A stretch of DNA of 64,000 nucleotides. Source: Trichobilharzia regenti (Eukaryota > Platyhelminthes > Trematoda > Strigeidida > Schistosomatidae). Location of the stretch: the NCBI GenBank assembly GCA_944472135.2, contig OX235262.1, forward strand, positions 170,375,509-170,439,508. Reading direction: 5' to 3'. The notes below the pieces were generated by a model, which was not told where the DNA came from, did no database searches, and saw only the letters and a program-made list of their open reading frames with translations. Every line of letters begins with the position of its first letter. Position 1 is the stretch's first letter. Position numbers and translations under genes: made by a program. This document shows, piece by piece, positions 23,611 to 33,818 of this stretch.

Positions 23611-23621
23611 AACTAGAGTTT
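23611..23621 (+). repeat. target-site duplication, left copy (RTE-A)
   Basis: AACTAGAGTTT at 23611-23621 is repeated exactly at 27463-27473 and brackets the RTE-A element. This proves that the element between them is one insertion and fixes both ends. Confidence 0.9.
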
Positions 23622-24211
23622 CCCGGCCGATAACTGCTACCTTGTCGTGGTGGTCGGGCTTGAATACCGCAATGACCCAACAAGCTGAACTGACTGGGAC
23701 TCTGTCTCTACAGGTCCTACCATGTCAGGAAGGTTTTCTGGATAGCGGTTAAACTAAAAGCAGTTACCATGGGGTACATGGGCTCCAGTTTCCAATCGGA
23801 TCAAATGGCGTATGAACCCATATGGGTCACCGGCAACCATGGGAATGCAGCTCCTGACGCTGCTCCGCTGCCTTGCGGATTAGACTCCAAGTCAAAGGCT
23901 CGGGGGTGGTCCCTTAATAAAACCACCTGCTTCGGTCTGGGCGCCCGGGCAGTATCTCAGCCCGCACACAATGAATGAATTAAAGCAACGAACTCTCATT
24001 GAAACTCAACGCGCGCTAGTAAAAATGATTCCAAGCAATAATGATCCCTCAAGCAACTTATTTCCTTCCTACCTTACTTTTATTTTTATACATAGTTTCC
24101 TGTATTTTACCTTTGCTAACCTTGGCTTCTTAACCTTCGACAGCCTTTCGCCTTTGTCGAGATTCCCAGCCTATCCGTGTCGTTTCGAGATGTTAGTGAG
24201 TAGTCCTCAAA

Positions 24212-26896
24212 ATGGTTGTTCCCAATGTGACATCTAACACAGATATCCTGAAACCGCGTGCTGCGTTCAAGCTGGCTACCTACAATGTTCGGACGCTGAT
24301 GCAAATCGGACAACAGGCAGGGTTGGCAAGAACTTTGGAAAGCCTCGCTATCGATGTCTGCTGCATTTCGGAGACCCGCATTCAAGATCCCAGTGAAGTG
24401 CTTCGACTATCCTCTCCATCTGGAAGTTCTAGTAGTATGTACCACCTGCGCTTATCCGGGGACCCTGTGGCGTCGGCATCCGGCGTAGCTGGTGTCGGTG
24501 TCGCACTGAGCGCTAGAGCCGAAGCTGCACTGCTCGACTGGATTCCCATTAACAGTCGTTTATGTGCTGTGAGGCTGGAAGGTTATACGAAAGTAAGGAG
24601 TAGTAGGCCAGATAGGCGGTGTCTATTTGTTGTCTCTGCCTATGCACCGACGGATTGCAGCCCGGATGCAATGAAGGATGAGTTTTACTACCAACTGAGC
24701 GATCTCTTGAAACAGGCGGGTCGGAGGGATATCGTAGTGCTGGCTGGGGACTTGAATGCACAGGTCGGGCGTCTAAGCTCAGAGGAGAATCGTCTAGGTG
24801 GTCAGTGGGGACTACATGGTCGCAGGTCAGATAATGGGGACCGTCTTCTGCAGCTTTGCGCGGATCACAACCTATTTCTAGCCAGCACCAACTTCCGGCA
24901 CAGCCATCGCCGTAGCGCTACCTGGCGTCCTCCCTCTGCGAAGCAAGCTTGGACTCAGATTGATCATATTGCGGTCAGTTTCCGGTGGCGAGGATGCATA
25001 CAAGACTGTCGCTCCTTCTGGAGCACATGCCTGGACTCCGATCATGCGTTAGTGTGTGCCAAGTTCGTCTTGCGATTTGGTGGGGTTCGTAAAAGCCGTC
25101 GTCTAAGCGTTGATGTGAGCAAACTAGTAGCACCTGCTACTTCTTTGAAATATCAGAATGAGTTAAAAACAATGCTTGCCAGCAACCCCCCAAGTAGTAT
25201 AGATGAACATTGGCTTCATGTGCAAGGTGCCATGCAAAAGGCGAGTGTAGCCGCTTGCGGCTTGAAAGAATGCTCCGCTAACAACCACTGGGTTTCTGCG
25301 AGTTCCTTGCAACTCATGGATGAACGCCGGTCCATTCCGGCTGGCAGCGAATACAACAATCAGCGAAAGGCGCTCACGCGCAAGATTAGACAGTGTTTAC
25401 GTAAGGACCGCGAAGCCTGGTGGTCAGAACGTGCGTGTGAGATGGAGTCAGCTGCTGCATCTGGCAACAGTCGGAAGCTGTTCCAACTCATACGAGCCAC
25501 CGGCAGCAAGAAACAAGGTGTCAGCGAGACGGTCTGTGAGGCAGATGGCACTCCAATTACCAGCCTGAAAAGACGCCTGGAACGCTGGGCAGAGCACTTC
25601 GGGAAGCAGTTCAGCTGGCCACCAGCTTCAGTGTCTACTATCATTAGCCCGAGTGCTCCTTGGTCGGTTAGTACCGACCCACCCACCGAAGCGGAGGTCC
25701 GTAAGGAACTCCAAGTTCTGAAACGCCATAAGGCGCCCGGCCCAGACAAATTACCCCCGGCTCTTTTTAAAGATGGTGGCGAGACTCTCACAATGGCTCT
25801 AACTGGGTTGTTCAGGAAGGTGTGGGAGACAGAGAGTGTACCATCAATGTGGAACGAAGCCATTATCGTCCCCATCTTTAAAAAGGGTCGACGTAATTCG
25901 TGTGACAATCATAGGGGTATCAGTCTGTTACCAGTCGCGTCTAAAATATTGGCTGCTGTCTTGCTTCGCAGACTGTGCAAAATACGTGAAGGATTGATTC
26001 GCGAAGAGCAGGCTGGGTTTCGTTCAGGTCGTGGATGCATTGATCATGTGTTCACCCTTCGTCAGTTGTTGGAACACCGCCACACGTATTGCAGGCCAAC
26101 GATCGTTGTGTTTCTTGATATTAGGGCTGCCTTCGATTCGTTGGACAGAACTGTGCTCTGGAACTGTCTGTTAGAGAGAGGTGTACCTGAGAAATTTGTT
26201 AACATCTTGAAAGCCCTATACAGAAACACCTCAGGTAGAGTGAGGGCATACAACCAACTATCACCACTGTTCCCAACCAACAGTGGGGTTAGACAGGGTT
26301 GCCCAATCTCTCCATTTCTCTTTAACTTTGCCATCGATGACATTCTGGAGTCAGCTCTGAAGGATGTGCGTGAAGGTGGTGTAGATCTGCTACCTGGAGA
26401 TAGACTTTTCGACCTCGAGTATGCAGACGATATCGTCTTACTGTGCGATAGCATGCAGGCTGCCCAAATCGCACTTAATCAGTTGGCGATCAGTGTCTGT
26501 AAGTATGGTATGTGCTTTGCGCCGTCTAAGTGCAAAGTACTGTTACAAGATTGGCAGGAGCCTGTACCTGCACTCACTCTTGCGGGTGAACCGCTTGAAG
26601 TTGTTGATAAGTTTGTGTACCTGGGTAGTTGTGTGAGTGCTGGCGGAGGGGTGACGGATGAGATTTCCAACCGTATAATGAAGGCTAGGGTGGCATACAT
26701 CAACTTGAGCCACCTCTGGCGCCGTCGCGACGTTAGCCTGGCTGTCAAAGGTCGGGTATACAATGCTTCGGTGCGGGCTGCCTGCTCTACGCCTGTGAAA
26801 CCTGGCCTCTCCGAGCTGAGGATGTGCGGCGACTCTGCGTGTTCGATCACCGCTGTCTCCGCAGGATTGCTTGCGTTCGATGGCATCATCGCGTGA
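24212..26896 (+). CDS. RTE endonuclease/reverse transcriptase (C-terminus frameshifted)
   Basis: This 894-codon ORF makes the enzyme that nicks target DNA and reverse-transcribes the element RNA. The apurinic-like endonuclease comes first: TYNVRTL with N25, ISETR with E54, AYAPTD, AGDLNAQ with D180 and N182, QIDHIAV, and SDH at 276-278. The RT follows: HKAPGPDKLPP, NHRGISLLPV, EQAGFRSGRGC, motif A FLDIRAAFDS (D636), SGVRQGCPISPFLFNF and EYADDIVLL (YADD at 737-740). All expected catalytic residues are present. From about 26782 the frame departs from the family: RAACSTPVKPGLSELR replaces what in related copies reads as a YACETWPLR-type block. One missing base explains this. The start ATG at 24212 precedes the first conserved block by about 20 residues. 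Confidence 0.92.
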   Translation: MVVPNVTSNTDILKPRAAFKLATYNVRTLMQIGQQAGLARTLESLAIDVCCISETRIQDPSEVLRLSSPSGSSSSMYHLRLSGDPVASASGVAGVGVALSARAEAALLDWIPINSRLCAVRLEGYTKVRSSRPDRRCLFVVSAYAPTDCSPDAMKDEFYYQLSDLLKQAGRRDIVVLAGDLNAQVGRLSSEENRLGGQWGLHGRRSDNGDRLLQLCADHNLFLASTNFRHSHRRSATWRPPSAKQAWTQIDHIAVSFRWRGCIQDCRSFWSTCLDSDHALVCAKFVLRFGGVRKSRRLSVDVSKLVAPATSLKYQNELKTMLASNPPSSIDEHWLHVQGAMQKASVAACGLKECSANNHWVSASSLQLMDERRSIPAGSEYNNQRKALTRKIRQCLRKDREAWWSERACEMESAAASGNSRKLFQLIRATGSKKQGVSETVCEADGTPITSLKRRLERWAEHFGKQFSWPPASVSTIISPSAPWSVSTDPPTEAEVRKELQVLKRHKAPGPDKLPPALFKDGGETLTMALTGLFRKVWETESVPSMWNEAIIVPIFKKGRRNSCDNHRGISLLPVASKILAAVLLRRLCKIREGLIREEQAGFRSGRGCIDHVFTLRQLLEHRHTYCRPTIVVFLDIRAAFDSLDRTVLWNCLLERGVPEKFVNILKALYRNTSGRVRAYNQLSPLFPTNSGVRQGCPISPFLFNFAIDDILESALKDVREGGVDLLPGDRLFDLEYADDIVLLCDSMQAAQIALNQLAISVCKYGMCFAPSKCKVLLQDWQEPVPALTLAGEPLEVVDKFVYLGSCVSAGGGVTDEISNRIMKARVAYINLSHLWRRRDVSLAVKGRVYNASVRAACSTPVKPGLSELRMCGDSACSITAVSAGLLAFDGIIA

Positions 26897-27378
26897 GTAA
26901 TTCTGAGGTTCGGCGGCGTGTGTTTGAACACAGTGGAGATCACCATTCATTGAATGTCGTCATCTGGAAACACCGGCTCCGGTGGCTTGGACATGTGCTG
27001 CGAATGTCACCCCAGAGGCTTCCGTACAGGTCTCTGTTCGCTAGCCCTGGGACGGGATGGAAAAGGCGGAGAGGTGGTCAGTCCATGACGTGGCGTCGTG
27101 GGATGAAGGATTTTTGTGCTAGATTAGCATCGGTTGGTGTGTCACGACTCCCTGGTTGGGGTCCGAGAGATAGCTCAAATCGATGGCTCGAAACGTTATC
27201 GGATATGGCCAAGAATCGTAATCAATGGCGAATGTGTTGCATTTCCTTCTTTCTTCCCTTCCCGATGATAGTTAACGAACACTGTTTGAACTTGTTAAGC
27301 ATGACTGTTTTCCTTCCAGATGAAGTTCTTTATCCGTTCTCTACTTATATATATATTTTTTTTCTTTTTTTCTTTTGA
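26784..27378 (+). pseudogene. RTE-A C-terminal domain, out of frame
   Basis: From roughly 26784 the +1-shifted frame continues the RTE protein to a TGA at 27376: [69 protein letters not shown]. It is separated from the 894-codon ORF only by a single-base deletion. The segment is otherwise open, so the break is recent. Confidence 0.85.
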
Positions 27379-27462
27379 TCTATGTTGTTTTATTATTATT
27401 GTGTGGCGCATCTTCTTGGTGCCATATTGTACCAAGTTTTTTATGCGTTTAAATAAATAAAT

Positions 27463-27473
27463 AACTAGAGTTT
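27463..27473 (+). repeat. target-site duplication, right copy (RTE-A)
   Basis: Exact copy of the 11 bp at 23611-23621, directly after the A-rich tail of RTE-A. Confidence 0.9.
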
Positions 27474-27536
27474 AAATATTCATGTTGAATATAGATAAAG
27501 ACAAAAAAGCTGTATTCTCAAAACCAATTAATTTTC

Positions 27537-27925
27537 AAGTGTTGGTTTGTAAGGATTTGATTGATGAGATGCTGACTGGCGACTTGCCCTATTCAGGTAG
27601 GTGGTTACCTGGCGTTCTAGTGGGAAGTCGTGACCCGTAGGATGCAGTAGGTGTGAGGACAAAAATTCGCCGCCGAAGACATTAGCTGGCGGTCGCGCTA
27701 TGTCGTGAATTGGCAGAAGTTAGAATTCATAGGCTGGCCATTCGATCGGGTCCCAGCGGCTTAATGGTATACGAGCTCGCTAGCCTTATAACCAGAAGGT
27801 CCTAGGTTCGGACCCTGGCGGTGGGTGCGTACTAATGAAGAGTCCCAAACTAGGACGAAACAGCTGTCCAGTACTCCCTGCAAGTTTTCCAATGGTTCTT
27901 TAACCAATGTCAGCTCATGACGAAA
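27537..27925 (+). mobile_element. hammerhead SINE (H2), near complete
   Basis: It begins AAGTGTTGGTTTGTAAGGATT, runs through GACTTGCCCTATTCAGG and GTGGGAAGTCGTGACC, then the tRNA-like part (A box GGCTTAATGGT near 27759, B box GGTTCGGACCC at 27805-27815) and the hammerhead-like motif. It ends with the ATGTCAGCTCATGACGAAAT block. The start lies only 64 bp after RTE-A. Confidence 0.85.
27829..27874 (+). ncRNA. minimal type I hammerhead-like motif (H2)
   Basis: Stem I arms GTACTA (27829-27834) and CAGTAC (27869-27874) pair at five of six positions. The core ATGAAGA replaces CTGATGA. Stem II is GTCC..GGAC closed by CAAACTA (27842-27856), then GAAA (27857-27860), then CAGCTGTC with the expected cleavage site after 27868. 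The altered core (C3 and U7) makes this copy probably inactive. Confidence 0.6.
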
Positions 27926-28284
27926 TCCTGTAGCCAATTAATTGTCATTCGATCCACCTTCTTTGACGCGTACATGTACATGATTGGAATTATAAAAGTT
28001 CTGTTCATAAATGAGGCTTCTAATCTTCATTAAGTTTGGTTATCCTTTTTGGTGATCTATAGAATTCACATGATAAAATGGATTATATATATATATATTC
28101 TCTGAGATGAGTTCCTATTAACTTACCTTAATCTTAATAAAGCATAGCTTAACTTATCACAATCACTGTGCTTAGGATTGCCTTAACTTATGCATTTATG
28201 ACTGATTTTAGAGATATCTACAAAAACTGAACGCTTAACAAATAATCTAATATTTCAAAAAGAATGTTATGCTGTAAGTAAGGT

Positions 28285-28385
28285 GTGCGTCGGTACTGGC
28301 ACAGCGATAGAATGCTCTCCAACCACGCTCCATGCGGTTCGGGGTTTGACCTCTGGCCACCGACGAACTCCTTTACCTCGCTAAG
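28285..28385 (+). mobile_element. SINE2b, head only
   Basis: GTGTGCGTCGGTACTGGCAC, AGAATGCTCTCC and GGTTCGGGGTTTGACC match the SINE2 head, and CACCGACGAACTCCTTTACC begins the SINE2b body. The rest is missing. Confidence 0.7.
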
Positions 28386-28652
28386 CCAATAATAACAATT
28401 CAAATTGTTTGGAAAGAACTGAACTTCTGTATCATAGTCAGAGAAGCTAACACACAAGTGTTTACATAATAAACAAGATGTTGTGTGAACAACATTGGAT
28501 AGTTAATGCTACCAAAAGCTCATACACCAGTCTCTTTTTAACAACGGGTAACAGCCAGGTGGAAAACATTGAATAGCAATGAAATAATTAAGCGAGATGT
28601 ATGCAAATTCAATGCTAAATGTGTAATACGTTCCCGCGTTTCTATGCAGTAG

Positions 28653-29002
28653 TGTAACAACAGAAGACAAGGACCAGGCAACAGGTCGTTTATTGAAGAA
28701 ATCAAGAGATATTTATGTATTTTTATGCACATTATTATTCGTTATTATTAGCAGAGAAATAGCGTCTTTTGATTGGTTTTTCTTGTTGAAGGTTATTCTG
28801 TATTGTTTGTAACCGTTGTTTACAAAGTCGTCTATGTATCTGCGAATCATATTTGTACACACTAAGTCTTCTGTGATTATTTGTTGAGTTCCTCAAGGTT
28901 AGACTTTGTTTTTGTTTTTCTCATGACCCCGATTTGGGACGTAAAGATAGACGTAAATTGTTGTCTACCCAATTTTTTGGCTAGCAGACAGCTCTCACCA
29001 CA
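28653..29002 (+). mobile_element. 350-bp TG..CA unit, candidate solo LTR
   Basis: It begins TGTAACAACAGAAGACAAGG and ends GCTCTCACCACA, flanked on both sides by GTAG (28649-28652 and 29003-29006), a 4-bp target duplication of the kind LTR elements make. Copies of 346 and 354 bp with the same ends are at 37337-37682 (minus) and 63188-63541. A TATTTATG box lies near 28710. No internal coding region accompanies any copy, so solo LTR is an inference. Confidence 0.55.
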
Positions 29003-29733
29003 GTAGGTTTTCTGTTATTTGTAAGTATAAAAAACACCTTGATTCGCTGTTTCACACCTAAGCAGCTAATATTTGATGGCAGTACAGAGACAAGCCTACA
29101 GTTATCCGTCTATTCCAAGCGACTTTGATTTCAGCTCACCTTCTAAATAATCAGTCTCCACTGAATTTTAGTCAATGCAATGAGTAGCATTCATCATCTA
29201 GTCACAGTGAAAAGAATAGTAAATTGTGTTTCAATGAGGCTAGTAGTGATTCTACCAAATCCGAAATAAGATCTATACGACAACTTTATCTTCTCATCAA
29301 CAAATTTTAGTGCGCATTAGGATTGGAACTATCAGACAGGTTACACATAAGACCTAAGATTGTAATAAAGTGGACAGTTGTCTCAAATAGCTATTTCTGT
29401 AAACCAGCAGTTATAGTGTGGGTTGTGCTATTGACTAGACTTATAAGTAGTATGTAGGGAGACTTTCATCGGTACAAAAATATCAGTAGAGGAGAGGCGA
29501 ATTAGACATCTTAGAGAGGAAATGAACCAGTATTGCAGCATAACATAGGAGACAAGGAAAGAAGATAAAGAAACACAGTACGAAGGGCACAGATGGCAGC
29601 ACAAAACGGAAGATCTATGCAAATAAATATTTTCATATATGGTATACATAATTTCCCTGTGTGTTTATATCAAATCGCAATAAACATTCCATTACTAAGT
29701 CTCTTGTCTTCTCCCGTTACAATAGAGGTGAAT
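29003..29733. other. no feature recognised
   Basis: No coding segment or shared repeat seen. Confidence 0.4.
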
Positions 29734-29734
29734 T

Positions 29735-29985
29735 GTACCTCTGTGCGTCGGTGGCACAGCGGTAGAATACTCGCCGACCATTCACATGGCTTGAGATTCG
29801 ATCCACGGCCACCGACGCACTCCTTTAACTCGGTAAGCCAATGATAAGACTGGTAAATAGGGAAGGTTGGGCATGAGGCTGGTCAGCAACCCATTCCGCA
29901 AAAAATAAACACCACTGCTACCGAAACTTCAAGCCTCTAGCTTGAAGGCGCCTTATGTTCCACTGGGGACGTAAAGGAAAAAAAT
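29735..29985 (+). mobile_element. SINE2b: tRNA-like head with RTE-B tail
   Basis: The head GTGCGTCGGTGGCACAGCGG (A-box region) and GATTCGATCC (B box) lead into CCACCGACGCACTCCTTTAA, then a body with TAAATAGGGAAGGTTGGGCA and GCTACCGAAACTTCAAGC, resembling RTE-B's 5' region at 10968-11045, and finally CTTATGTTCCACTGGGGACG, resembling RTE-B's 3' end (14137-14160). The tail suggests mobilisation by RTE-B machinery. Confidence 0.8.
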
Positions 29986-30299
29986 TAGTGGAATGATAAA
30001 GTAAATGACTAAACTACTTTCATAAACATTCCATATTTCTTTCAAGAAATATTTTCGCATTGTAATTCCCCATTTATTCTGAATTACACACCCCGGGACG
30101 TCATGTTGTATTTTAAACTGACAGTGATCTTAAGCTTTCATGATTTACAAAAAATATTCGACATATATATTTTTTGTTACTCAGAGAAAATGTATACGAA
30201 TATATCTTACAGTTGTGATTAATGTTAAGGAACTTCGTTGTCATTGTACTGGTGAAGTTAAGTGCCATGATAAAATTGTGTTCTCATTAGATACAGTTT

Positions 30300-30935
30300 T
30301 ACTTTTCATAAGTGTGCCAGGAAGCACGGTTTCAACTACAAGCCGGCAGAACAGATGAAAATGGCAAAGGAGGCCCGAGTCGGGAAGGCAAGATGCGCCT
30401 TCATCAACCTGAAACTAGTTTGGAAATCTATTGCACTCCGCTCAGCGAGCATATAAACAACAAGATTCGAATATTCAATAGAAATGTTAAGTCTGTCAGT
30501 CAGTTCTTCTATACGGGTCAGAAACTTGCACTGCGTGTCAGTCAAGAAAAGGATTTCCAACAAGCCACTGCAGTCTTTTATCAATAGTTGTGCACTTCGC
30601 TGGCTGGCTCCATACTGAAGATCCAATAGCCAGCTGAAGAGTTAGCAACAAGAAACTCTGGCTGGGAACAAACCAATCAAGAGTCGATTGCTCAAGACAT
30701 ATGTCGGAGAAAATGGAGTTGAATCGGACATACGTTGAGGAGGCTATCGAGTGATATCGCACACAATGCACGCTACTGTTATAGTGGAATCCCAATGGGA
30801 ATTGACGAATGGATCGTTGATGTGAGTGTGACATGGCTAGCCAGCTGAAAAAGACAGCAGAACATAGAAGAGAGTGGAGATGTGTTATTGAAGCCCTATG
30901 TTCCAATCGGAACCCACGGGAATAATAATAAATAA
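30300..30935 (+). mobile_element. RTE-B 3' fragment, AAT-tailed
   Basis: Decayed C-terminal domain: RVGKARCAFINLKLVW-like codons, NKIRIFNRNVKSV, then GAGAAAATGGAGTTGAATCGG and a GAATCCCAATGGGAA block for the EWNPKGK motif, ending TGTTCCAATCGGAACCC and AATAATAATAAATAATAATG at 30920-30940. Confidence 0.8.
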
Positions 30936-31228
30936 TAATGTTGACAAACGTCACATTGACTAAAAAGATATGTTGTACATGTAGATTTGATTGATTCTAA
31001 CGGACTAGAAATTGACGCATCTATTATTATTGAGATCCACTTGAAATATCCATTTCTCCTTCCGTAACGATATATACAAGAGAAAAGTATTGGCACCAAG
31101 GGCTGGTTTTTGTATGTTAAAACTTGAGAACAGACGCGCTTGAATATAATAACTAGCAATCTTGACTTTTACTACAGATACGTAAGTAACACACACATAG
31201 TTGCATGTATTAGCTCGAGAATTACTTC

Positions 31229-31274
31229 AGTTATCCATTTAGTAGTAGTAGTAGTAGTAGTATATATATATATA
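31229..31274. repeat. (TAG)n then (TA)n microsatellite
   Basis: Seven TAG units followed directly by alternating TA. The surrounding 30940-31630 otherwise shows no feature I can name. Confidence 0.9.
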
Positions 31275-31631
31275 GGGGACCATAGCTGATTTAATGAGCC
31301 GTCGGCGGTTTCACTGTCTTAAGGTATAGGCTTAGACACGCATAGCTTAATCTCTGAGACAAGCAGATGACTACTGGAAGGATCAACCATTGACCGGAAA
31401 TTTATACATTGATTTTCAAAGGAAACAAGCACAGCCCCCCGCCGCTCGCGATATGAAATTAGCATCCTGTGGCGCAGCCACTCGAGGGATCTCTGCTTCA
31501 GTGGACTACTTTCACAATCAGTACACATATTAATGTATATGTAAGCACAGTTACTCCAGTAACTCATCGCAACAATCAGTCGTGGACTGTGTAGACAAGT
31601 CCATTTGAACCCTTCTTGCATACAAAGATGA

Positions 31632-32300
31632 GTGAGTATTACAGAGGTTTCGTGTGCATTTCGGATTGTGAGGGCGATTGTTACATCTGGCCTAAACAAA
31701 CTGGTTAGGACTCACGAGATGTGCAACATAGATGGCACTGAAATTGAAACCAAGTCGGAAGTTAAATACCTAGGCGTCACTCTATCTTATGATCTTCCCT
31801 GGTCGTCTCATATCTTGACGATTTCCAAGAAAATATTCCGTCTTACCTTCTACATCAAGAAGTTAAGACTTTCTGGTATAACCCAACCCTTACTCCTACA
31901 ATTTGTTAACTCCCGTATTCTGCCTATTATTCTCTATTGCTCCCCCTTAGTCTTTCCTGGGCTATTGAAGAAAGACGTAGGATGTTAAAGGTTGTCAGCA
32001 GGGTAATCAGTTTGCCACTTAGCCAGCTCGTTAATATTCTGGTGGACAGGCACATGGACTCATGTGAAATATGGGCAAAAACCATTTTATCTGACTCACA
32101 ACACCCTCTTCATTCACAACTCTCCCCATGTATCTCTTCAGGGAAAACCAGAAGCCTATATAGGAAACTATATACCCGCACTAGTAAGTACAAAAACTCA
32201 TCCATACCGTACCTAGCTCGAGTTCTGTGCGATAAAGAAAGCGTAAGGCGGGAAACCTTTAACTTAAGTTTTCCGTCTGACTTATTACATAAAGAAGTCG
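31632..32300 (+). mobile_element. CR1-like LINE, C-terminal reverse transcriptase, first copy
   Basis: Frame 31632-31988 reads KSEVKYLGVTLSYDLPWSSH, ILTISKKIFRLTFYIKKLR, LLLQFVNSRILPIILYCSP and FPGLLKKD; a frameshift leads to 31937-32344 with VDRHMDSCEIWAKTILSD, QHPLHSQLSPCISSGKTRS and VPYLARVLC-type ends. These are the connection and C-terminal segments after the RT palm. The catalytic palm is absent. Confidence 0.8.
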
Positions 32301-33008
32301 AGACACTCAGGTATAACTCAATCTCTTATCATACAATTTATTAATTCATGTGTTTTGCCCATCATTCTTTATTGTTCTCCATTATTCTTCCCTGGGCTAC
32401 TCAAGAAAGATCATATAATACTACGAAGAACATTGAGGGCTGTAAGTAGGGTCAGTGCTATCCCTTTGACTGAACTAAATGACACTGTTGTCAATAGGCA
32501 TATGAATTCTTGTAAACACTTAGCTAAAGTTATCTTATCTGATAGTGAACATCCTCTTTATTCACAATTGTTTCCTTGTATCTCTTCGGGTAAGACCAGA
32601 AGAAATTTTATAAACATTTATGCTCGTACTACAAAATATAAAAATTCGACCGTTCCATATTTGGCACGAGTATTGTGTGAAGAGACAAATATCAGAAAAG
32701 AACTTTTACAACTTTTGAATCAATAACTAAACTATAAAATGAAATGATGCATATTAATGCATGTGTTATTTGTTATATTATTTATTTATTATTCACTATG
32801 ACCTAGAAATGGTATGATTTTGTTGGGTTTTTTTATTTTTATTTTTTTTAATTATTTTTTCCTATTAACTATCAATATTTTAACATTTTATACACTTATA
32901 TAATTATAAACAGAGCTAAACCATTGCAGTATGTAAAAGAAACGCTGAAAATTCCATGCTGTAAATTTTTATTGTTGTGGAATAAAGTGATTATTATTAA
33001 AAAAAAAA
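32301..33008 (+). mobile_element. CR1-like LINE, C-terminal reverse transcriptase, second copy with 3' UTR
   Basis: It repeats the last part of the protein in one frame (32355-32726): MPIILYCSPLFFPGLLKKDH, NRHMNSCKHLAKVILSDSEH and TVPYLARVLCEE, then TAA, a T-rich 3' UTR, GCTGAAAATTCCATGCTGTA, GGAATAAAGTG and an (ATT)/(A)n tail. It is the same segment as 31865-32265 but clearly diverged, so these are two separate copies, the second joined almost directly behind the first. Confidence 0.8.
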
Positions 33009-33436
33009 AATTATTATTATTAAATAGTCAGTAGAACAAATGGATCTCGTCTTTCCAAGTCACATCATTTACAGGTACAACGTTTTCTCTCTACCTTTTT
33101 TTTGTTATGTGCTGTTTTGTTTCTCTCTTCCTTACAAACTCTACTTAAAACATTCTTGTTCGTTCTTTCACACTCTGTATACGTCGACCATTTTGCTATT
33201 GCTTACGCCAGTAAATAAGCTAGTAGTATCTACTTTTTCTAACACCTTCAAACACTGTTTAAATTTTGGCTTTGCTACCGACATGCTAATATGTTGTTGT
33301 CAAAACTGACTGAGATAACCTTAATCTATGTAGAAGTATATTTATTGTTAATGTACTAACTGGATGCAATATTGTAGTAAAATGCTGAGAATTCCATTCT
33401 GTATCACAAGTACTGATTTGGAATAAAGCTTAACTT
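33009..33436 (+). mobile_element. CR1-like LINE 3' UTR fragment
   Basis: A T-rich run follows the ATT tail of the previous copy, ending GCTGAGAATTCCATTCTGTA and TTTGGAATAAAGC at 33384-33428. This repeats the terminal block at 32945-32995 and resembles the SINE2a tail. Confidence 0.6.
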
Positions 33437-33818
33437 ATCTTCCCGGCTGCCCACACCGTGGAAGTTGGTTGCGTGACCGCAGAGCCCAGGGGACAACTGC
33501 TTGAGGCCCGTCACACGCAGCCTGTTTTTGTTTGTTCTTTACTGTTTGGTGTGTCTCAGTAGCATATTTATCACTCCTGCTCTGTGACACGGCAGCAGGA
33601 AGCGCGTTCGTTGTTAATCCGGGACCCGGCATGATATTTTGTGAGTTTGTATGTTTCATAATGTTGGATTGGGTAGCTGTTTTTTGTCTAACCGCTATCC
33701 AAACAACCTTTCTGGCATGGTAGGACCTCAAGAGACATAAGTCTCAGCCAGTATAGCTTGTTGGGACATTGCGGTGTTCAAGCCCGACCATCACGTCAAG
33801 GTAGCAGCTTTCGGTCGG
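33437..33818 (-). mobile_element. RTE 5' UTR segment, inverted
   Basis: Read on the minus strand from 33818, CTGCTACCTTGACGTGATGG, TCGGGCTTGAACACCGCAAT and GAGGTCCTACCATGCCAG match the first 130 bp of RTE-A (23630-23760), then diverge. A 98-codon open frame (33731-33435) follows without any motif I know. It is the 5' end of an RTE element close to RTE-A, possibly RTE-C, whose own 5' end is not otherwise seen. Confidence 0.7.

Larger units (their letters stand above)
23622..27462 (+). mobile_element. RTE-A LINE, complete insertion of 3841 bp
   Basis: The element starts CCCGGCCGATAACTGCTACC and ends in (AAATA)-type repeats at 27450-27462, with an 11-bp direct repeat on each side. It holds a 590-bp 5' UTR, one long endonuclease/RT ORF (24212-26896), a frame-shifted C-terminal part to 27378 and a short 3' UTR. 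RTE elements insert by target-primed reverse transcription; the perfect TSD and open ORF point to a young insertion. A decayed partner copy lies at 55583-56745. Confidence 0.93.

Noticed and set aside
24116..26950. Minus-strand ORFs opposite the RTE-A coding region
   Set aside because: They are shadows of the long plus-strand ORF, which has all catalytic motifs.
33435..33731. 98-codon ORF as a host gene
   Set aside because: It is within an RTE 5' segment that matches RTE-A's first 130 bp. At most it is an element leader ORF.
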